The notes under the pieces were generated by a model. It made no database searches. It had not been told where the DNA came from and was given only the letters and a program-made list of their open reading frames with translations. A program made the translations under genes and the position numbers. From CAKSQF01 sp963628435 (GTDB taxonomy: Bacteria > Bacillota > Clostridia > Oscillospirales > CAG-272), in contig CAVGEY010000002.1 of assembly GCA_963628435.1 (NCBI GenBank), positions 83,046 to 147,045 on the forward strand: DNA of 64,000 nt, in the 5' to 3' direction. Of the stretch, positions 26,319 to 35,075 are shown in pieces; positions within the stretch are counted from its first letter, which is position 1, and every line of letters starts with the position of its first letter.

Positions 26319-27173
26319 CTACTCAATGTAATCATCCGCATATATGAGATAGCACAAGCTTCCGTAAAGCCCCGGGATAACAAAATCATCCGATCTGATT
26401 ATTTTATTTATAATATACTCTCCTGATGAATCTCTGTCATAATTGATCCTGATAATTCCGTCTTTCAATAGATGCACGGTAGAAATGCGTTCCCGACCTT
26501 TTTTATATACTCTTTCTATCTGCTCGTCATTCAGCTCGTCATAGCATCTTCTGAACAAAGGCGTTATCGGATCGATTTCTTCAACATCCTTCATGGTATC
26601 TTTAACAATTAAATTTGAAAAATTCGACATACTTAATGACTTTTTGACTATAATCGGATATCCTCTTGAGCAATAATAGTTATCCGACTCATAGAAAAAA
26701 ACATATACGCGGGTTCCACCGTCGGTTTCATAAACAAAATACATGGATTTTTGCCCATTATTTTCTATTGTTCTGACCGCTTGAGGAGGATAATTCCGCA
26801 AATATGCGTTAAGCTTATTGCCGCCCATATTAGTGTTCAAAAAATAATCCATATCTCTGTTAATCACAAAACAGTGATTATTAAAAAGAAATTCTTCTTC
26901 GGGATATTCGGTAAATCGGATATCCGAAAAATCGGGAGTCGAAACGTAGTCATCGGACCTAATCACCTTTTCGATGTATAACCCTATATCCGTTTTGTCA
27001 AGCTCATATTTTCGGGAAGCTAACGAGTCTGTCACAAATGTAGTCGGTGTTACATATCCGATTTTTTTGCTTGTTATCCTTTCTGTTTCGTATACGGCCT
27101 TTTTACAGCCTCCGACAGAAAAAATCGCCGAGATTAAAAGCAGAGTCACAAAGATTCTTTTGCCGATACTCAT
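26319..27173 (-). CDS. lipoprotein of unknown function
   Basis: 284 residues. A signal peptide (about 5-22) ends in the lipobox SVGGC with Cys23, so the protein is probably anchored on the outer face of the membrane. I do not recognise the family. It carries a repeated motif, IEKVIRSDDYV (about 67-77) and INKIIRSDDFV (about 255-265), suggesting two related strand pairs. It is AT-richer than most neighbours. It lies 12 bases downstream of the split Cys/His gene in the same direction and is probably its operon partner. Confidence 0.75.
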   Translation of the reverse strand: MSIGKRIFVTLLLISAIFSVGGCKKAVYETERITSKKIGYVTPTTFVTDSLASRKYELDKTDIGLYIEKVIRSDDYVSTPDFSDIRFTEYPEEEFLFNNHCFVINRDMDYFLNTNMGGNKLNAYLRNYPPQAVRTIENNGQKSMYFVYETDGGTRVYVFFYESDNYYCSRGYPIIVKKSLSMSNFSNLIVKDTMKDVEEIDPITPLFRRCYDELNDEQIERVYKKGRERISTVHLLKDGIIRINYDRDSSGEYIINKIIRSDDFVIPGLYGSLCYLIYADDYIE

Positions 27174-27185
27174 AGTGTCGCCTCA

Positions 27186-27755
27186 TTATCCCGTAATTTT
27201 ATAGTAAACGGGCGTACTGCTGTAAAAATCCACATGTTCCACTTCTCCGAAATTCCAGATGCTCCACAATATATCATCCGGGTTGGGATAAATGTTAGAG
27301 TTCGGAATAATTCTCGACGGGAAAGTGCCGCGTTTATCTGCCCATGTTCCGTCTCCAAGTTGTATCCACCAATGATAATCCCAAACATCGGAATCAGATG
27401 TATCGCTGAAATTCCATTCTCCGTCGCCGTTTGCGTCATAGTAGCCGACTCTCATCACAACACGGTATTGAGTCAATGTATCAATTGTTGAGCGATACGA
27501 ACTGATTCTGCCGGCCGTTATTCCGTTGTAATACATAAAAGATTCGGATTTGCTTCTGACCAAGGCACGCAATTCGGTTATACTTGAGCAACCATTAAGC
27601 TCATCAAAAGTTATTCCCAATGAATTCATATCAACGAACCCATTATAATTCCATGCATATCCGGCGCAGTTCTGCGATTCGTCAAAATGATTGATAAGAT
27701 TATATGTTTTATTGGTTATTGTTTTGGAAATTGTGTAATTCAGTTTGTTATGCAA
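27186..27755 (-). CDS. C-terminal part of a secreted Cys/His (papain-like?) protein, frameshifted
   Basis: 189-residue open frame starting only at a TTG placed directly after an in-frame TGA. No ribosome binding site and no signal peptide are visible. It overlaps the end of the upstream gene by 16 bases in the -1 frame. The two frames read as one protein if joined, so this is probably the second half of a frameshifted gene. 'ESQNCAGYAW' (Cys30) and 'DYHWWIQLGDGTWADKRG' (His128) resemble the Cys and His regions of small secreted papain-fold hydrolases. That resemblance is from general pattern only. Confidence 0.6.
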   Translation of the reverse strand: MHNKLNYTISKTITNKTYNLINHFDESQNCAGYAWNYNGFVDMNSLGITFDELNGCSSITELRALVRSKSESFMYYNGITAGRISSYRSTIDTLTQYRVVMRVGYYDANGDGEWNFSDTSDSDVWDYHWWIQLGDGTWADKRGTFPSRIIPNSNIYPNPDDILWSIWNFGEVEHVDFYSSTPVYYKITG

Positions 27756-28684
27756 TCACTTGATGCATGAAATTCCCTATACACAGAGTAGCCATTGCCA
27801 ACCAATACCCCTCCGGAATTATAATAATTACAGGTAAAAGTCACCGCAGAAGTTCGCAAGCTGTCAATTAGACTGTGTGAGAATGCTGTCGGCACATATT
27901 TGGGGTAAGAATTATTCAAAAGAATGTATGAAAAAGAATTTACAGCGGCATATCTCCAATATGATGGAATCGCAATTGTCGATGTCATCAGAAACAAAAC
28001 ATTCTCTGATGGATCGGATTTAGGCTGAATGCTTGTAATTGTTTTAATCGGATTTGACGTTTCTATGCTGTTTGTATCGTTTGACTCCTCAATTAATGTT
28101 CCGCTTTGAAATGAAATCGTATCTTCATAAAATGAGATTGTATCGTCGTACAACACATCTGCCATTTGCGAGTTCATATAAGTTACATTCGCCGGAAGTT
28201 CATACGACTTCCCGAGATAAGGGACAGATTCCCATTCGACATCATCTCCTAAGGCCTCAATGGCGACACGCGACTCCTCAATTACGGAATTATTAAATTC
28301 GATATCCTCACGCAGCTGCATTTCAAACTCCTCAAGTGTCATATTCAGGGGAGATTCATAAGGGCTGTTCTCGGTAAATAAAGCCTCGTCAAAAACCATT
28401 GAATATCCGTATTCTTCATTCAGTTTATCGATTATTTCCTGATAGGCGATCAAGTCCTCTCTTTTAATAATGCTTTCGGTAGCGGTTTCGGGTTCGCGAG
28501 CAGCTTCCGTCTCTATTTTCGTAGTATCATCGGGAAGCTCTTTCGATGCATATTCAGACGTATCTCCCAACGAAATGATATTCTCGGGGACCGGCTCAAC
28601 AGCATAAGCATTCATGGGAAATAATTCACAGAAAATTACCGATGCGAGTAACAGACAAACTATTGCCTTTTTTATTGTCTTCAT
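27740..28684 (-). CDS. secreted protein, N-terminal part of the frameshifted Cys/His protein
   Basis: 314 residues. The N-terminal signal peptide (about 5-28) ends near 'MNAYA'. A linker rich in Glu and Thr follows, then a helical stretch (about 77-150, with 'LIAYQEIIDKLNEEYGY' and 'LEEFEMQLREDIEF'), then a beta-rich region with 'SAVTFTCNYYNSGGVLVGNG'. The frame ends abruptly at 27740, where the -1 frame continues into the next open frame. GAAAGGAATC precedes the ATG. Whether the shift is a mutation, a sequencing or assembly error, or programmed cannot be decided here. The last seems least likely because no good slippery heptamer is present. Confidence 0.65.
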   Translation of the reverse strand: MKTIKKAIVCLLLASVIFCELFPMNAYAVEPVPENIISLGDTSEYASKELPDDTTKIETEAAREPETATESIIKREDLIAYQEIIDKLNEEYGYSMVFDEALFTENSPYESPLNMTLEEFEMQLREDIEFNNSVIEESRVAIEALGDDVEWESVPYLGKSYELPANVTYMNSQMADVLYDDTISFYEDTISFQSGTLIEESNDTNSIETSNPIKTITSIQPKSDPSENVLFLMTSTIAIPSYWRYAAVNSFSYILLNNSYPKYVPTAFSHSLIDSLRTSAVTFTCNYYNSGGVLVGNGYSVYREFHASSDCITN

Positions 28685-29039
28685 TACGGAGATTCCTTTC
28701 TAAAATATTATGATGAAAAGCAGCGGGTGGTACCCGCATTCAGAGAGTGAGCGGCAAACCTCATCAGGCTGCATACAATCGTCGAACATACATAAAATCC
28801 AAACATTCATTGCCGTTTGATCGCCTGAAAATCACCACTTTACCTTTCATATTTACTTTACTATATTTTGCTCACAATGTCAATAGCATGCGGATAAATT
28901 TTTCGAGAATGACTTTTACAGTCCTCTTCCCTCTATCAACATATAAAACGGATTGTTTTATAAAACATGACAAAAAATAACAAAAAATGCTCCCGCAATC
29001 GGGTTTCAATGTCCGATTGCGGAAGCATTTCATTTTCTT
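28685..29039. other. AT-rich intergenic region with an inverted repeat
   Basis: No gene found. A perfect inverted repeat GCGGGT/ACCCGC with a three-base centre (28723-28737) lies about 40 bases upstream of the minus-strand secreted-protein gene and may be an operator. The rest is AT-rich with no clear RNA structure, until the terminator at 28985. Confidence 0.5.
28985..29031 (-). terminator. terminator of the SGNH lipoprotein gene
   Basis: Stem of about 17 bp with one mismatch (arms 28985-29002 and 29013-29030). On the minus strand it is followed by a TTTTTT tract. Confidence 0.85.
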
Positions 29040-29855
29040 TTATTTTCCTATTGTATTTTCAATAAACTCCCTGAAAATCGGAGTCAGCCAGCGTTTATAG
29101 CCCATTCCGTTCGGATGTATGATGTCCGCCATATTCTTTTCCAAAAAAGCGGTTCTCTCGCTTTCGGTCATTGCGGAAAGCTCTTCATTATTCCAAAGAT
29201 CGAGAACATTTATGCTCCATTTCTCTTTGATTTTGAGCATCGCGTTGACCATTCGTCTGTATTCGGCGCTGCCGTACTTCGGATTTGTATAGAAAGCAAT
29301 CGGGCAGTCAAATCTCTCTTTTGCATAGGCGATTACGTATTCGATTGCTCCGCAGACTGTCGATGTATCGAACGAATCGATATCGAACGAATCGCCGATC
29401 TTGCCGAGCGGCAGCTTCTTTGTCGCGTCATTGGTCGAAAGCTGACAGATAAAATAATCGCATTTCAGGTCCGACGGTATCTTTTTCATACGCGCGATAT
29501 ATGAATTGTCGCCGTTATCGACGAGAGTTGTGCCGGATACCGCATATTTTGCGCTTATGCAGCCGGTCGAATGTGCGAGATACTCTGCCATAGAGATGCC
29601 GCCGTTTGCGTGTCCGTAGGTAACAGACGAACCGAGCCATACTATGGTTTTACCCTCGAGAGATACCGCTTTCTTCGGTTCTTCGGCGGTAACGGCGGAT
29701 GTTGACGCCGCTGTTTGTTCGGTGCCCGGTGCGGTTTCCTTACCGCCGTCTGTCTCTGAACTTGTTTCGCTCTGTGCGGCAGGTGCGCATGCGGATAACC
29801 CCAGCGGAATCAGCATAAGATTTGATAATAAGAATGCAAACAGTCTTCTACTCAT
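29040..29855 (-). CDS. SGNH/GDSL hydrolase lipoprotein
   Basis: 271 residues. The signal peptide ends in LSAC (Cys about 22), followed by a Ser/Thr/Glu-rich linker (about 25-62). The SGNH domain starts at 'KTIVWLGSSVTYGHA' with the nucleophile Ser in the GSS version of the GDS motif. 'AVSGTTLVD' gives the Gly block, 'QLSTNDATKK' the Asn block, and 'IHPNGMGYKRW' the catalytic Asp/His region (here I-H-P). It is probably an extracellular esterase or deacetylase acting on glycans. It stands alone, between a terminator and a 422-base gap. Confidence 0.88.
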   Translation of the reverse strand: MSRRLFAFLLSNLMLIPLGLSACAPAAQSETSSETDGGKETAPGTEQTAASTSAVTAEEPKKAVSLEGKTIVWLGSSVTYGHANGGISMAEYLAHSTGCISAKYAVSGTTLVDNGDNSYIARMKKIPSDLKCDYFICQLSTNDATKKLPLGKIGDSFDIDSFDTSTVCGAIEYVIAYAKERFDCPIAFYTNPKYGSAEYRRMVNAMLKIKEKWSINVLDLWNNEELSAMTESERTAFLEKNMADIIHPNGMGYKRWLTPIFREFIENTIGK

Positions 29856-30277
29856 CGAAATTCACTCCCAAATAAAATCATTTTATTCTTTCAGACACGA
29901 TTATAACATTTTACCTGATTTATGTCAACAGAAAAAGCGAAAAACGGCGTTTCATCGCCGACTTTACAGCTCATTCGCTTTTACCGATGACGGCATGATT
30001 TTAAGTGATTCGACAAGGCGGCAAACTCCGCTATCTCACAAATTTCATTCGGATACACGGCATCGGAGCTTTCGGAATTGTATATAATGTGATAAATTGA
30101 GAAAAATCGCTCAAAAAGGCTTGAAAAGGCAAAAAAACATTGAAAAAAGTAAATTTATGTGTTATACTGTAGGGTAAAGAGAAAAGGAAATCAGCTTTTA
30201 TCGGTTATTGCCGCTCAAAAATCCGAAAAGATGATTTGAAACGGCAAAAGCATCAAAAGAAAGGAACGTTCATAATA
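29856..30277. other. intergenic region upstream of metG
   Basis: No gene is supported. It holds a composite hairpin: outer arms AAAAGCGAA/TTCGCTTTT and inner CGGCG/CGCCG, within about 29933-29981. The metG promoter is at 30140-30168. I see no T-box core (GGGTGGNACC) and no S-box/SAM signature upstream of metG. Confidence 0.5.
30140..30168 (+). promoter_or_regulatory. promoter of metG
   Basis: TTGAAA (30140-30145), 17-base spacer, TATACT (30163-30168). The leader before the ATG is about 100 bases. Confidence 0.75.
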
Positions 30278-31888
30278 ATGAAAAAAAGATATTTTATCGG
30301 AGGCGCGTGGCCGTATGCGAACAACAGTCTGCATGTCGGACATCTTGCGGCTCTGCTTCCGGGCGATGTTATCGCGAGATACGGCAGACTTAAAGGTTAT
30401 GATGTGATTTATGTTTCGGGTACCGACTCACACGGAACTCCGATTACCGAGCGTGCAAAACGCGAGGGTGTATCTCCCGCATCGATTGCCGAGCATTATC
30501 ATGAGGAATTCGTGAGAGATTTCGATGCGCTCGATTTCTCGTACGACAAATACACCGCAACATTTACCGACTATCACAAAAAAGGCGTTCAGGATATTTT
30601 CCGTCTTATCGACAAGAACGGCTATCTTTACGAAAAGACCGAAGAGCAGGATTACTGCGAAAAATGCGGAAAATTCGTATCCGACCGCGAAATAGAGGGC
30701 AAATGTCCGGTTTGCGGCAAAATCACGCGCGGCGACCAATGCGAATTCTGCATGGCGTCATTCGATTCGACGGCACTTACCGAAAAAAGATGCCGCACCT
30801 GCGGAACTCCCACATCGACACGCACCAACAAGCATCTTATGTTCGCGCTCTCGAAATTCCAGAAGCCGATAGAAGATTTCGTGGCCGAGATGTCGCCGAA
30901 CTGGCGTCTTAACGCCGTCAATGAAACGAAAAAATATCTGACTCAGGGACTTCCCGACAGAGCCGCGACACGCGATCTCGACTGGGGCATTGAAGTTCCC
31001 GTTCCCGGATATGATTCAAAGCGAATTTATGTATGGTTTGAGGCGGTGCTCGGATATATGACCACCGGCAAGTGGGTTGCCGAGCAGAGGGGCATCGATT
31101 TCGACGAATACATGAAAGACGACGGAAATCTCAACAACTATTATATTCACGGAAAGGACAACATCCCGTTCCACACCGTTATCTTCCCCGCCCTGCTTAT
31201 GGCAATGGACAAGGGATACTGTCTGCCCACTCACATCGTATCATCCGAATATGTGAATGTAAACGATGATAAGATGTCAAAATCAAAAGGCAATATGATT
31301 TCGGTTCACGAACTTGCCGAAAACTATCCGTCCGACTGCGTGCGTTTCTATACGATGCTCTTCAACCCCGAACGCAGAGATGTCAACTTCTCGATTTCGG
31401 ACATGATTCTGACATACAACAAATTCCTTGCGGGCGGTCTCGGCAATTTCGTAAACCGCAACCTCTCGTTCATAAAGAAAAAGTTCGGCGGCAAAATCGA
31501 AAAAGGAACGGTTGACCCTGCCGTTATCGATTATGTAACCGGTCTTTACAAGACAATCGGCGACAAAATCGAGGCGGGTGAGCTGAGATCGGCGACCGAG
31601 GATATGGTTTCGCTCATCTCATATTCGAACAAATATTATGACGAGCAGAAGCCGTGGGTTCTCGCGAAAGAGGAAGATCTCACCGCATTCTGGAACGTAA
31701 CCGCGACCTGCCTTTATCTTATGGCGAACATGGCAAACATCTTCGCACCGGTAATTCCCGACGGCGCGTCCCGTCTTGCGAAGATTCTTCCGATGGAAAG
31801 CCCGAAATACGAGCCGACAACTCTTCCCGAGAGCTTTACGCTTGACGAAGTACCGATTCTCTACGCCCGTATCGACGAAAAGCAGTAA
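30278..31888 (+). CDS. metG: methionine--tRNA ligase
   Basis: Class I synthetase, 536 residues. 'WPYANNSLHVGHLA' carries the HIGH motif and 'DDKMSKSKGN' the KMSKS. The zinc knuckle region 'CEKCGKFV...CPVCGKI...CEFC...CRTCG' has two Cys-pair knuckles, the four-cysteine-pair form. The anticodon-binding helical domain is complete. The C-terminal EMAP-like tRNA-binding domain found in longer MetG proteins is absent; this short form is common. I chose the ATG at 30278 with AAAGGA upstream; the frame is open to an ATG at 30236 but that adds a non-conserved lysine-rich extension. Confidence 0.96.
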   Translation: MKKRYFIGGAWPYANNSLHVGHLAALLPGDVIARYGRLKGYDVIYVSGTDSHGTPITERAKREGVSPASIAEHYHEEFVRDFDALDFSYDKYTATFTDYHKKGVQDIFRLIDKNGYLYEKTEEQDYCEKCGKFVSDREIEGKCPVCGKITRGDQCEFCMASFDSTALTEKRCRTCGTPTSTRTNKHLMFALSKFQKPIEDFVAEMSPNWRLNAVNETKKYLTQGLPDRAATRDLDWGIEVPVPGYDSKRIYVWFEAVLGYMTTGKWVAEQRGIDFDEYMKDDGNLNNYYIHGKDNIPFHTVIFPALLMAMDKGYCLPTHIVSSEYVNVNDDKMSKSKGNMISVHELAENYPSDCVRFYTMLFNPERRDVNFSISDMILTYNKFLAGGLGNFVNRNLSFIKKKFGGKIEKGTVDPAVIDYVTGLYKTIGDKIEAGELRSATEDMVSLISYSNKYYDEQKPWVLAKEEDLTAFWNVTATCLYLMANMANIFAPVIPDGASRLAKILPMESPKYEPTTLPESFTLDEVPILYARIDEKQ

Positions 31889-31900
31889 AACGAATATTAC

Positions 31901-31934
31901 AAAACAGGCAGCCGAAATTCGGCTGCCTGTTTTA
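31901..31934. terminator. bidirectional terminator between metG and the Lrp gene
   Basis: 14-bp stem, arms AAAACAGGCAGCCG and CGGCTGCCTGTTTT, A-rich and T-rich on the two sides. Confidence 0.88.
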
Positions 31935-31943
31935 TCTGTTTTT

Positions 31944-32396
31944 TCAGCATTCGGTCGGTATAACCGTATGCTCGTTCTTGTATTTTTTCAGAATAAGATG
32001 GGTTTTCGTGAGTGATACACCGTCAAACGAGCGGATTCTTCCGTAGATGTCATCGAGTCCGTCGGTAGAGTCGGTCACGATATGAAGAATATAATCGAAA
32101 TCGCCCGTAACGCAGAAACAGGAAATAACATTCGGGATTTTATCTATCATCTCGAGAAAAGCATCGCCGTAGCGCGGATGCTCCATCGCAACTTCCATTA
32201 TCGCCGCAACGTCGTTGCCGATTTTTTTCTGGTCTATGATAAGAGTGTACTGACGGATAAGTCCCGACGTCTCCATACGCTTTATGCGTTCGGTTACTGC
32301 CGATACCGAAAGATTTATTTCATCTCCGATTGCAGATGCCTTTTCACGCGCGTTTTTCTTGAGACAATTAAGAATTTTAAGATCGATGCTGTCCAT
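31944..32396 (-). CDS. Lrp/AsnC family transcriptional regulator
   Basis: 150-residue regulator. The N-terminal helix-turn-helix (about 1-60) has 'MDSIDLKILNCLKKNAREKASAIGDEINLSVSAVTERIKRMETSGLI' as its span. The C-terminal RAM (ActD/Lrp) ligand domain covers about 65-145. Lrp proteins form dimers to octamers and usually sense amino acids. I chose the ATG at 32396 with GGGGAA about seven bases upstream, rather than the TTG six bases earlier. Target genes are not evident; no amino-acid genes are adjacent. Confidence 0.9.
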   Translation of the reverse strand: MDSIDLKILNCLKKNAREKASAIGDEINLSVSAVTERIKRMETSGLIRQYTLIIDQKKIGNDVAAIMEVAMEHPRYGDAFLEMIDKIPNVISCFCVTGDFDYILHIVTDSTDGLDDIYGRIRSFDGVSLTKTHLILKKYKNEHTVIPTEC

Positions 32397-32477
32397 AGTC
32401 AAGTTCCCCGCTTTACAAAAATATATTTTATTATAAAATTATATTGCGAAACGCCCGACGGCGCCGCAGGGGTAGAA

Positions 32478-32521
32478 AAACCCGATCAATCATTGCATGT
32501 TGTACGGCGGATTGATCGGGA
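32478..32521 (-). terminator. terminator of the YgjV-family gene
   Basis: Hairpin arms CCCGATCAATC and GATTGATCGGG around a loop of about 18 bases. On the minus strand it is followed by TTTTT. Confidence 0.75.
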
Positions 32522-32611
32522 GATGTTTTATGTATGTATTTTATCACATAATTTTGCTTATTGCAATAGTTTTTTTGCTGTTTTTCGATTTTTTTCGGCT
32601 ATTTTTGATTT

Positions 32612-33172
32612 TCACGATATTTTTTTCTTATTCTTGTCGCCCTCGATTCTCATTCTTATCCAGAATACGGCGACAGAGCAGAGATTGAAACATTCTGTTA
32701 CCGCTCCCGGAATCGAGCCGACTATAATATTATATGTCAGCCAACACGGACTGATAATGAAAAACTGCGCAATGCGAAGTTTTCTCGCATCCGACTCCCA
32801 GAAGATTATCGAACCTACAAGAGTTGCGAACGCGACGAGAAAATCCCACGGTGAAAACGGAAGCGCGGGTATGAGCCATTCGGCAAACGGAACGGCGGCA
32901 AGTGCGGCGCAGACTCCGATTTTCGCGATTTTATCCGCTCGGCTGTCCTTTTTCAGTGTAAGTATGAGTACATTTCTGATAAGAGAAAGGGTATTGTTTA
33001 TCGCTCCGGCGATGCTGCCGAGCATTGCGAAATGTATCGCGAAGCAGACAAACGAGCCCGACATCAGGAGAAATGTTCCGCGCGGCGTTTTTATTTGAAA
33101 CGAAAGCACAACGATAACGGTCGCAATGATTCCGAACGCCTGCGTAATTATTTGATATGCAACAGTATCCAT
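32612..33172 (-). CDS. YgjV family inner membrane protein
   Basis: 186-residue integral membrane protein with about six short hydrophobic helices. It resembles the YgjV/Imp-YgjV family: 'QAFGIIATVIVVLSFQIKTPRGTFLLMSG' at the start, 'AINNTLSLIRNVL' in the middle, and the final paired helices with 'CWLTYNIIVGSIPGAVTECFNL'. The function of the family is not established. The start has a weak CGGGG site. It stands alone between two terminators. Confidence 0.85.
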   Translation of the reverse strand: MDTVAYQIITQAFGIIATVIVVLSFQIKTPRGTFLLMSGSFVCFAIHFAMLGSIAGAINNTLSLIRNVLILTLKKDSRADKIAKIGVCAALAAVPFAEWLIPALPFSPWDFLVAFATLVGSIIFWESDARKLRIAQFFIISPCWLTYNIIVGSIPGAVTECFNLCSVAVFWIRMRIEGDKNKKKIS

Positions 33173-33189
33173 TTTAACCCCGAATAATA

Positions 33190-33226
33190 AAAGTCCGGCT
33201 GCCGCCGATGGGCAGCCGGGCTTTTA
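33190..33226 (-). terminator. terminator of the sigma factor gene
   Basis: Stem AAAGTCCGGCTGC/GCAGCCGGGCTTT, near-perfect with one G-T pair. It lies between the sigma factor gene and the YgjV gene. Confidence 0.75.
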
Positions 33227-33357
33227 TTGTATCACACTATTTTGCTTTTTTCAATAGCCGCTGCTTATTTTCTCCCCCAATACAGATAGCAATTTTCGTC
33301 TATAACAGAACATTTTTTATTCCCATCAATTATCGGATCTTGATTGAGAGCTGCCGC

Positions 33358-34143
33358 TTATTCGGCGGCGGCTCTTGCCGTCACACGGCTTCGCAGCTTT
33401 TCCACGGCTTTATTTTCAATGAGCCGCACCCCTTCGGCACTGAGGCTGAGTTTCTTTCCGACGGCACGAAGAGTCATCACTTTTCTGCCGCCGATCCCGT
33501 ATCTCATTTTCAGCACGTCCGATTCTTTTTCGGTAAGCGTTGTCCTCATCAGTTCGGACAAAAAAAGCGCATCATCTGCCGATTCGGATGAGCCGTCGTC
33601 CGAAAGATTCATTCTTTCAAACTCGTCATCATTCGTGCTGATAACTATCGGATCGGGCCTCAGATAGCATTTCACACACTCATCAAACTGCGCGCGTGTC
33701 AGCTGTCTGCCGTCCGCCCTTTCGCTCTCGGAAAAATCGGCATAGAGTTTTTCGACATTTTCAATCGGTTTTCCTTTACAGTATGCCGAAAGGCGGCGGA
33801 CTCTGTCATAAAGATTTGACGGAAGCCGCATTTCATAGCCGCCGCTGCACAGTTCGCGGCGTATATAATGGTCTATCGCAGTCCACGCGTATGTGGTAAA
33901 GCGGCAGTTAAGCGAAGGTGAAAAATTGCGCGCCGCTTTAATCAGCGCGATGATTCCGCTCTGCACCAAATCATCATCATCCATCGAGCCGTGTGCATTG
34001 ACCGATTTCGCAATTTTTTTGACAAGTCCCATATTGTTGCTGACAAGTTCGTCAAGTGCGGAAGAATTTCCGGATTTTATATCCAGACAAAGATCTTCGT
34101 TTGTTTTGCGTGTTGTTTCGATACTCTGAGTTACGACAGCCAT
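33358..34143 (-). CDS. sigma-70 family RNA polymerase sigma factor
   Basis: 261 residues with regions 2, 3 and 4. Region 2 runs from 'NMGLVKKIAKSV' through 'DDLVQSGIIALIKAARNFSPSLNCRFTTYAWTAIDHYIRREL'. Region 4 is 'LTEKESDVLKMRYG' plus the helix-turn-helix 'TLRAVGKKLSLSAEGVRLIENKAVEKLR', close to that of primary sigma factors. Region 1.1 is missing and a short acidic insertion lies between regions 3 and 4, so it is an alternative sigma factor. No anti-sigma gene is adjacent. I chose the ATG at 34143, which has AAAGGG upstream; the ATG at 34164 has none. Confidence 0.85.
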   Translation of the reverse strand: MAVVTQSIETTRKTNEDLCLDIKSGNSSALDELVSNNMGLVKKIAKSVNAHGSMDDDDLVQSGIIALIKAARNFSPSLNCRFTTYAWTAIDHYIRRELCSGGYEMRLPSNLYDRVRRLSAYCKGKPIENVEKLYADFSESERADGRQLTRAQFDECVKCYLRPDPIVISTNDDEFERMNLSDDGSSESADDALFLSELMRTTLTEKESDVLKMRYGIGGRKVMTLRAVGKKLSLSAEGVRLIENKAVEKLRSRVTARAAAE

Positions 34144-34282
34144 TTTACTACGCCCTTTCTTCATCTTTTTTCGTTTGCAAGCGAATTATAACAAAGAAAG
34201 TGTACGGAAAACGGTACAGTATAAAAAATTCCGGCTTTTTTTATAATATTTTTTCGGTATATCTTTATTTTTTTTCCATCTG

Positions 34283-34291
34283 TGATATAAT
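34283..34291 (+). promoter_or_regulatory. extended -10 promoter of the SGNH hydrolase gene
   Basis: TGATATAAT, an extended -10 element, 38 bases before the ATG. The -35 region is T-rich without a clear box. Confidence 0.5.
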
Positions 34292-34328
34292 ATCGGCGTA
34301 CGACAGCAGTCGAAAGGAGTTACATAAA

Positions 34329-34985
34329 ATGGAACTTAAAGGAAAAAAGATCAATTTTCTCGGTGACAGTATAACCGAAGGTCACGGAGTTGCAAATCCC
34401 GAAAACATATTTCACGCGCGTCTGAAAAGAAGCGAGGGACTTCTTGAAGCGAGAAACTACGGAATAGGCGGAACGCGCATCGCTCCCCAGCACGGCGGAA
34501 GCCTTGTAAAAGAATGGGATCAGGATTTTCTTTCACGTGTGGACATCATGGATCCGGATGCCGACATAATCGTCGTATTCGGCGGAACAAACGACTACGG
34601 TCACGGTGACGCCCCCATCGGAGAATTTTCCGACCGCACTCCCGACACATTTTACGGCGCACTTCACACTCTCATAAATAAGCTCTACGCAAAATATCCC
34701 CACGCGCAGCTCGTTTTCATGACACCCACCCACCGCTTTAACGAAGAATCGCCGCGCGGCGACGGCTACAAGCAGCCCACTCTTCCGCTTTCGGGCTATG
34801 TCGATGTTATAAAAGACGTCTGCCGCTATTATGCGATTCCGGTACTTGACCTGTTTGCATGCTCGTCGATTCAGCCTGCGGTTGAATGTCTTAAAGAGCA
34901 GTTTATGCCCGACGGACTTCATCCCAACGATGCGGGACACGAAATTATCGCATCACGTCTTGCGGGATTTTTGAAATCACTTTAA
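34329..34985 (+). CDS. SGNH/GDSL family hydrolase, cytosolic
   Basis: 218-residue esterase-like protein without a signal peptide. The block I motif is 'INFLGDSITEGHGV' with the nucleophile Ser. 'NYGIGGTRI' is block II, 'VVFGGTNDYGHGD' block III with Asn, and 'FMPDGLHPNDAGHEIIA' block V with the catalytic Asp and His. It probably deacylates an acetylated sugar or glycan (inference). The frame is open far upstream, but the ATG at 34329 has AAAGGAG at the right distance and begins the conserved domain. A terminator follows at 34998. Confidence 0.9.
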   Translation: MELKGKKINFLGDSITEGHGVANPENIFHARLKRSEGLLEARNYGIGGTRIAPQHGGSLVKEWDQDFLSRVDIMDPDADIIVVFGGTNDYGHGDAPIGEFSDRTPDTFYGALHTLINKLYAKYPHAQLVFMTPTHRFNEESPRGDGYKQPTLPLSGYVDVIKDVCRYYAIPVLDLFACSSIQPAVECLKEQFMPDGLHPNDAGHEIIASRLAGFLKSL

Positions 34986-34997
34986 TAAAAGAAAAGC

Positions 34998-35026
34998 AAA
35001 ACCGAGGGTTTTTCCCTCGGTTTTAC
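34998..35026 (+). terminator. terminator of the SGNH hydrolase gene
   Basis: 11-bp stem AAAACCGAGGG/CCCTCGGTTTT with a T-rich loop and tail. Confidence 0.85.
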
Positions 35027-35075
35027 ATTTATAAGGCATCTGCGGCACAGCTCTGCCGACAGTTCCGATCCTTTA

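Noticed and set aside
27735..27760. Programmed -1 ribosomal frameshift
   Set aside because: The overlap lacks a clear X XXY YYZ heptamer and no strong downstream stem-loop or pseudoknot is visible, so mutation or sequence error is preferred.
28723..28737. T-box-like sequence GGGTGGTACCCGC
   Set aside because: It is part of a perfect palindrome. No Stem I or specifier loop is visible upstream on the plus strand, and no plus-strand gene or terminator follows.
29856..30277. S-box, T-box or other methionine riboswitch before metG
   Set aside because: No conserved core elements were found in the 422-base region; only a composite hairpin and a standard promoter.
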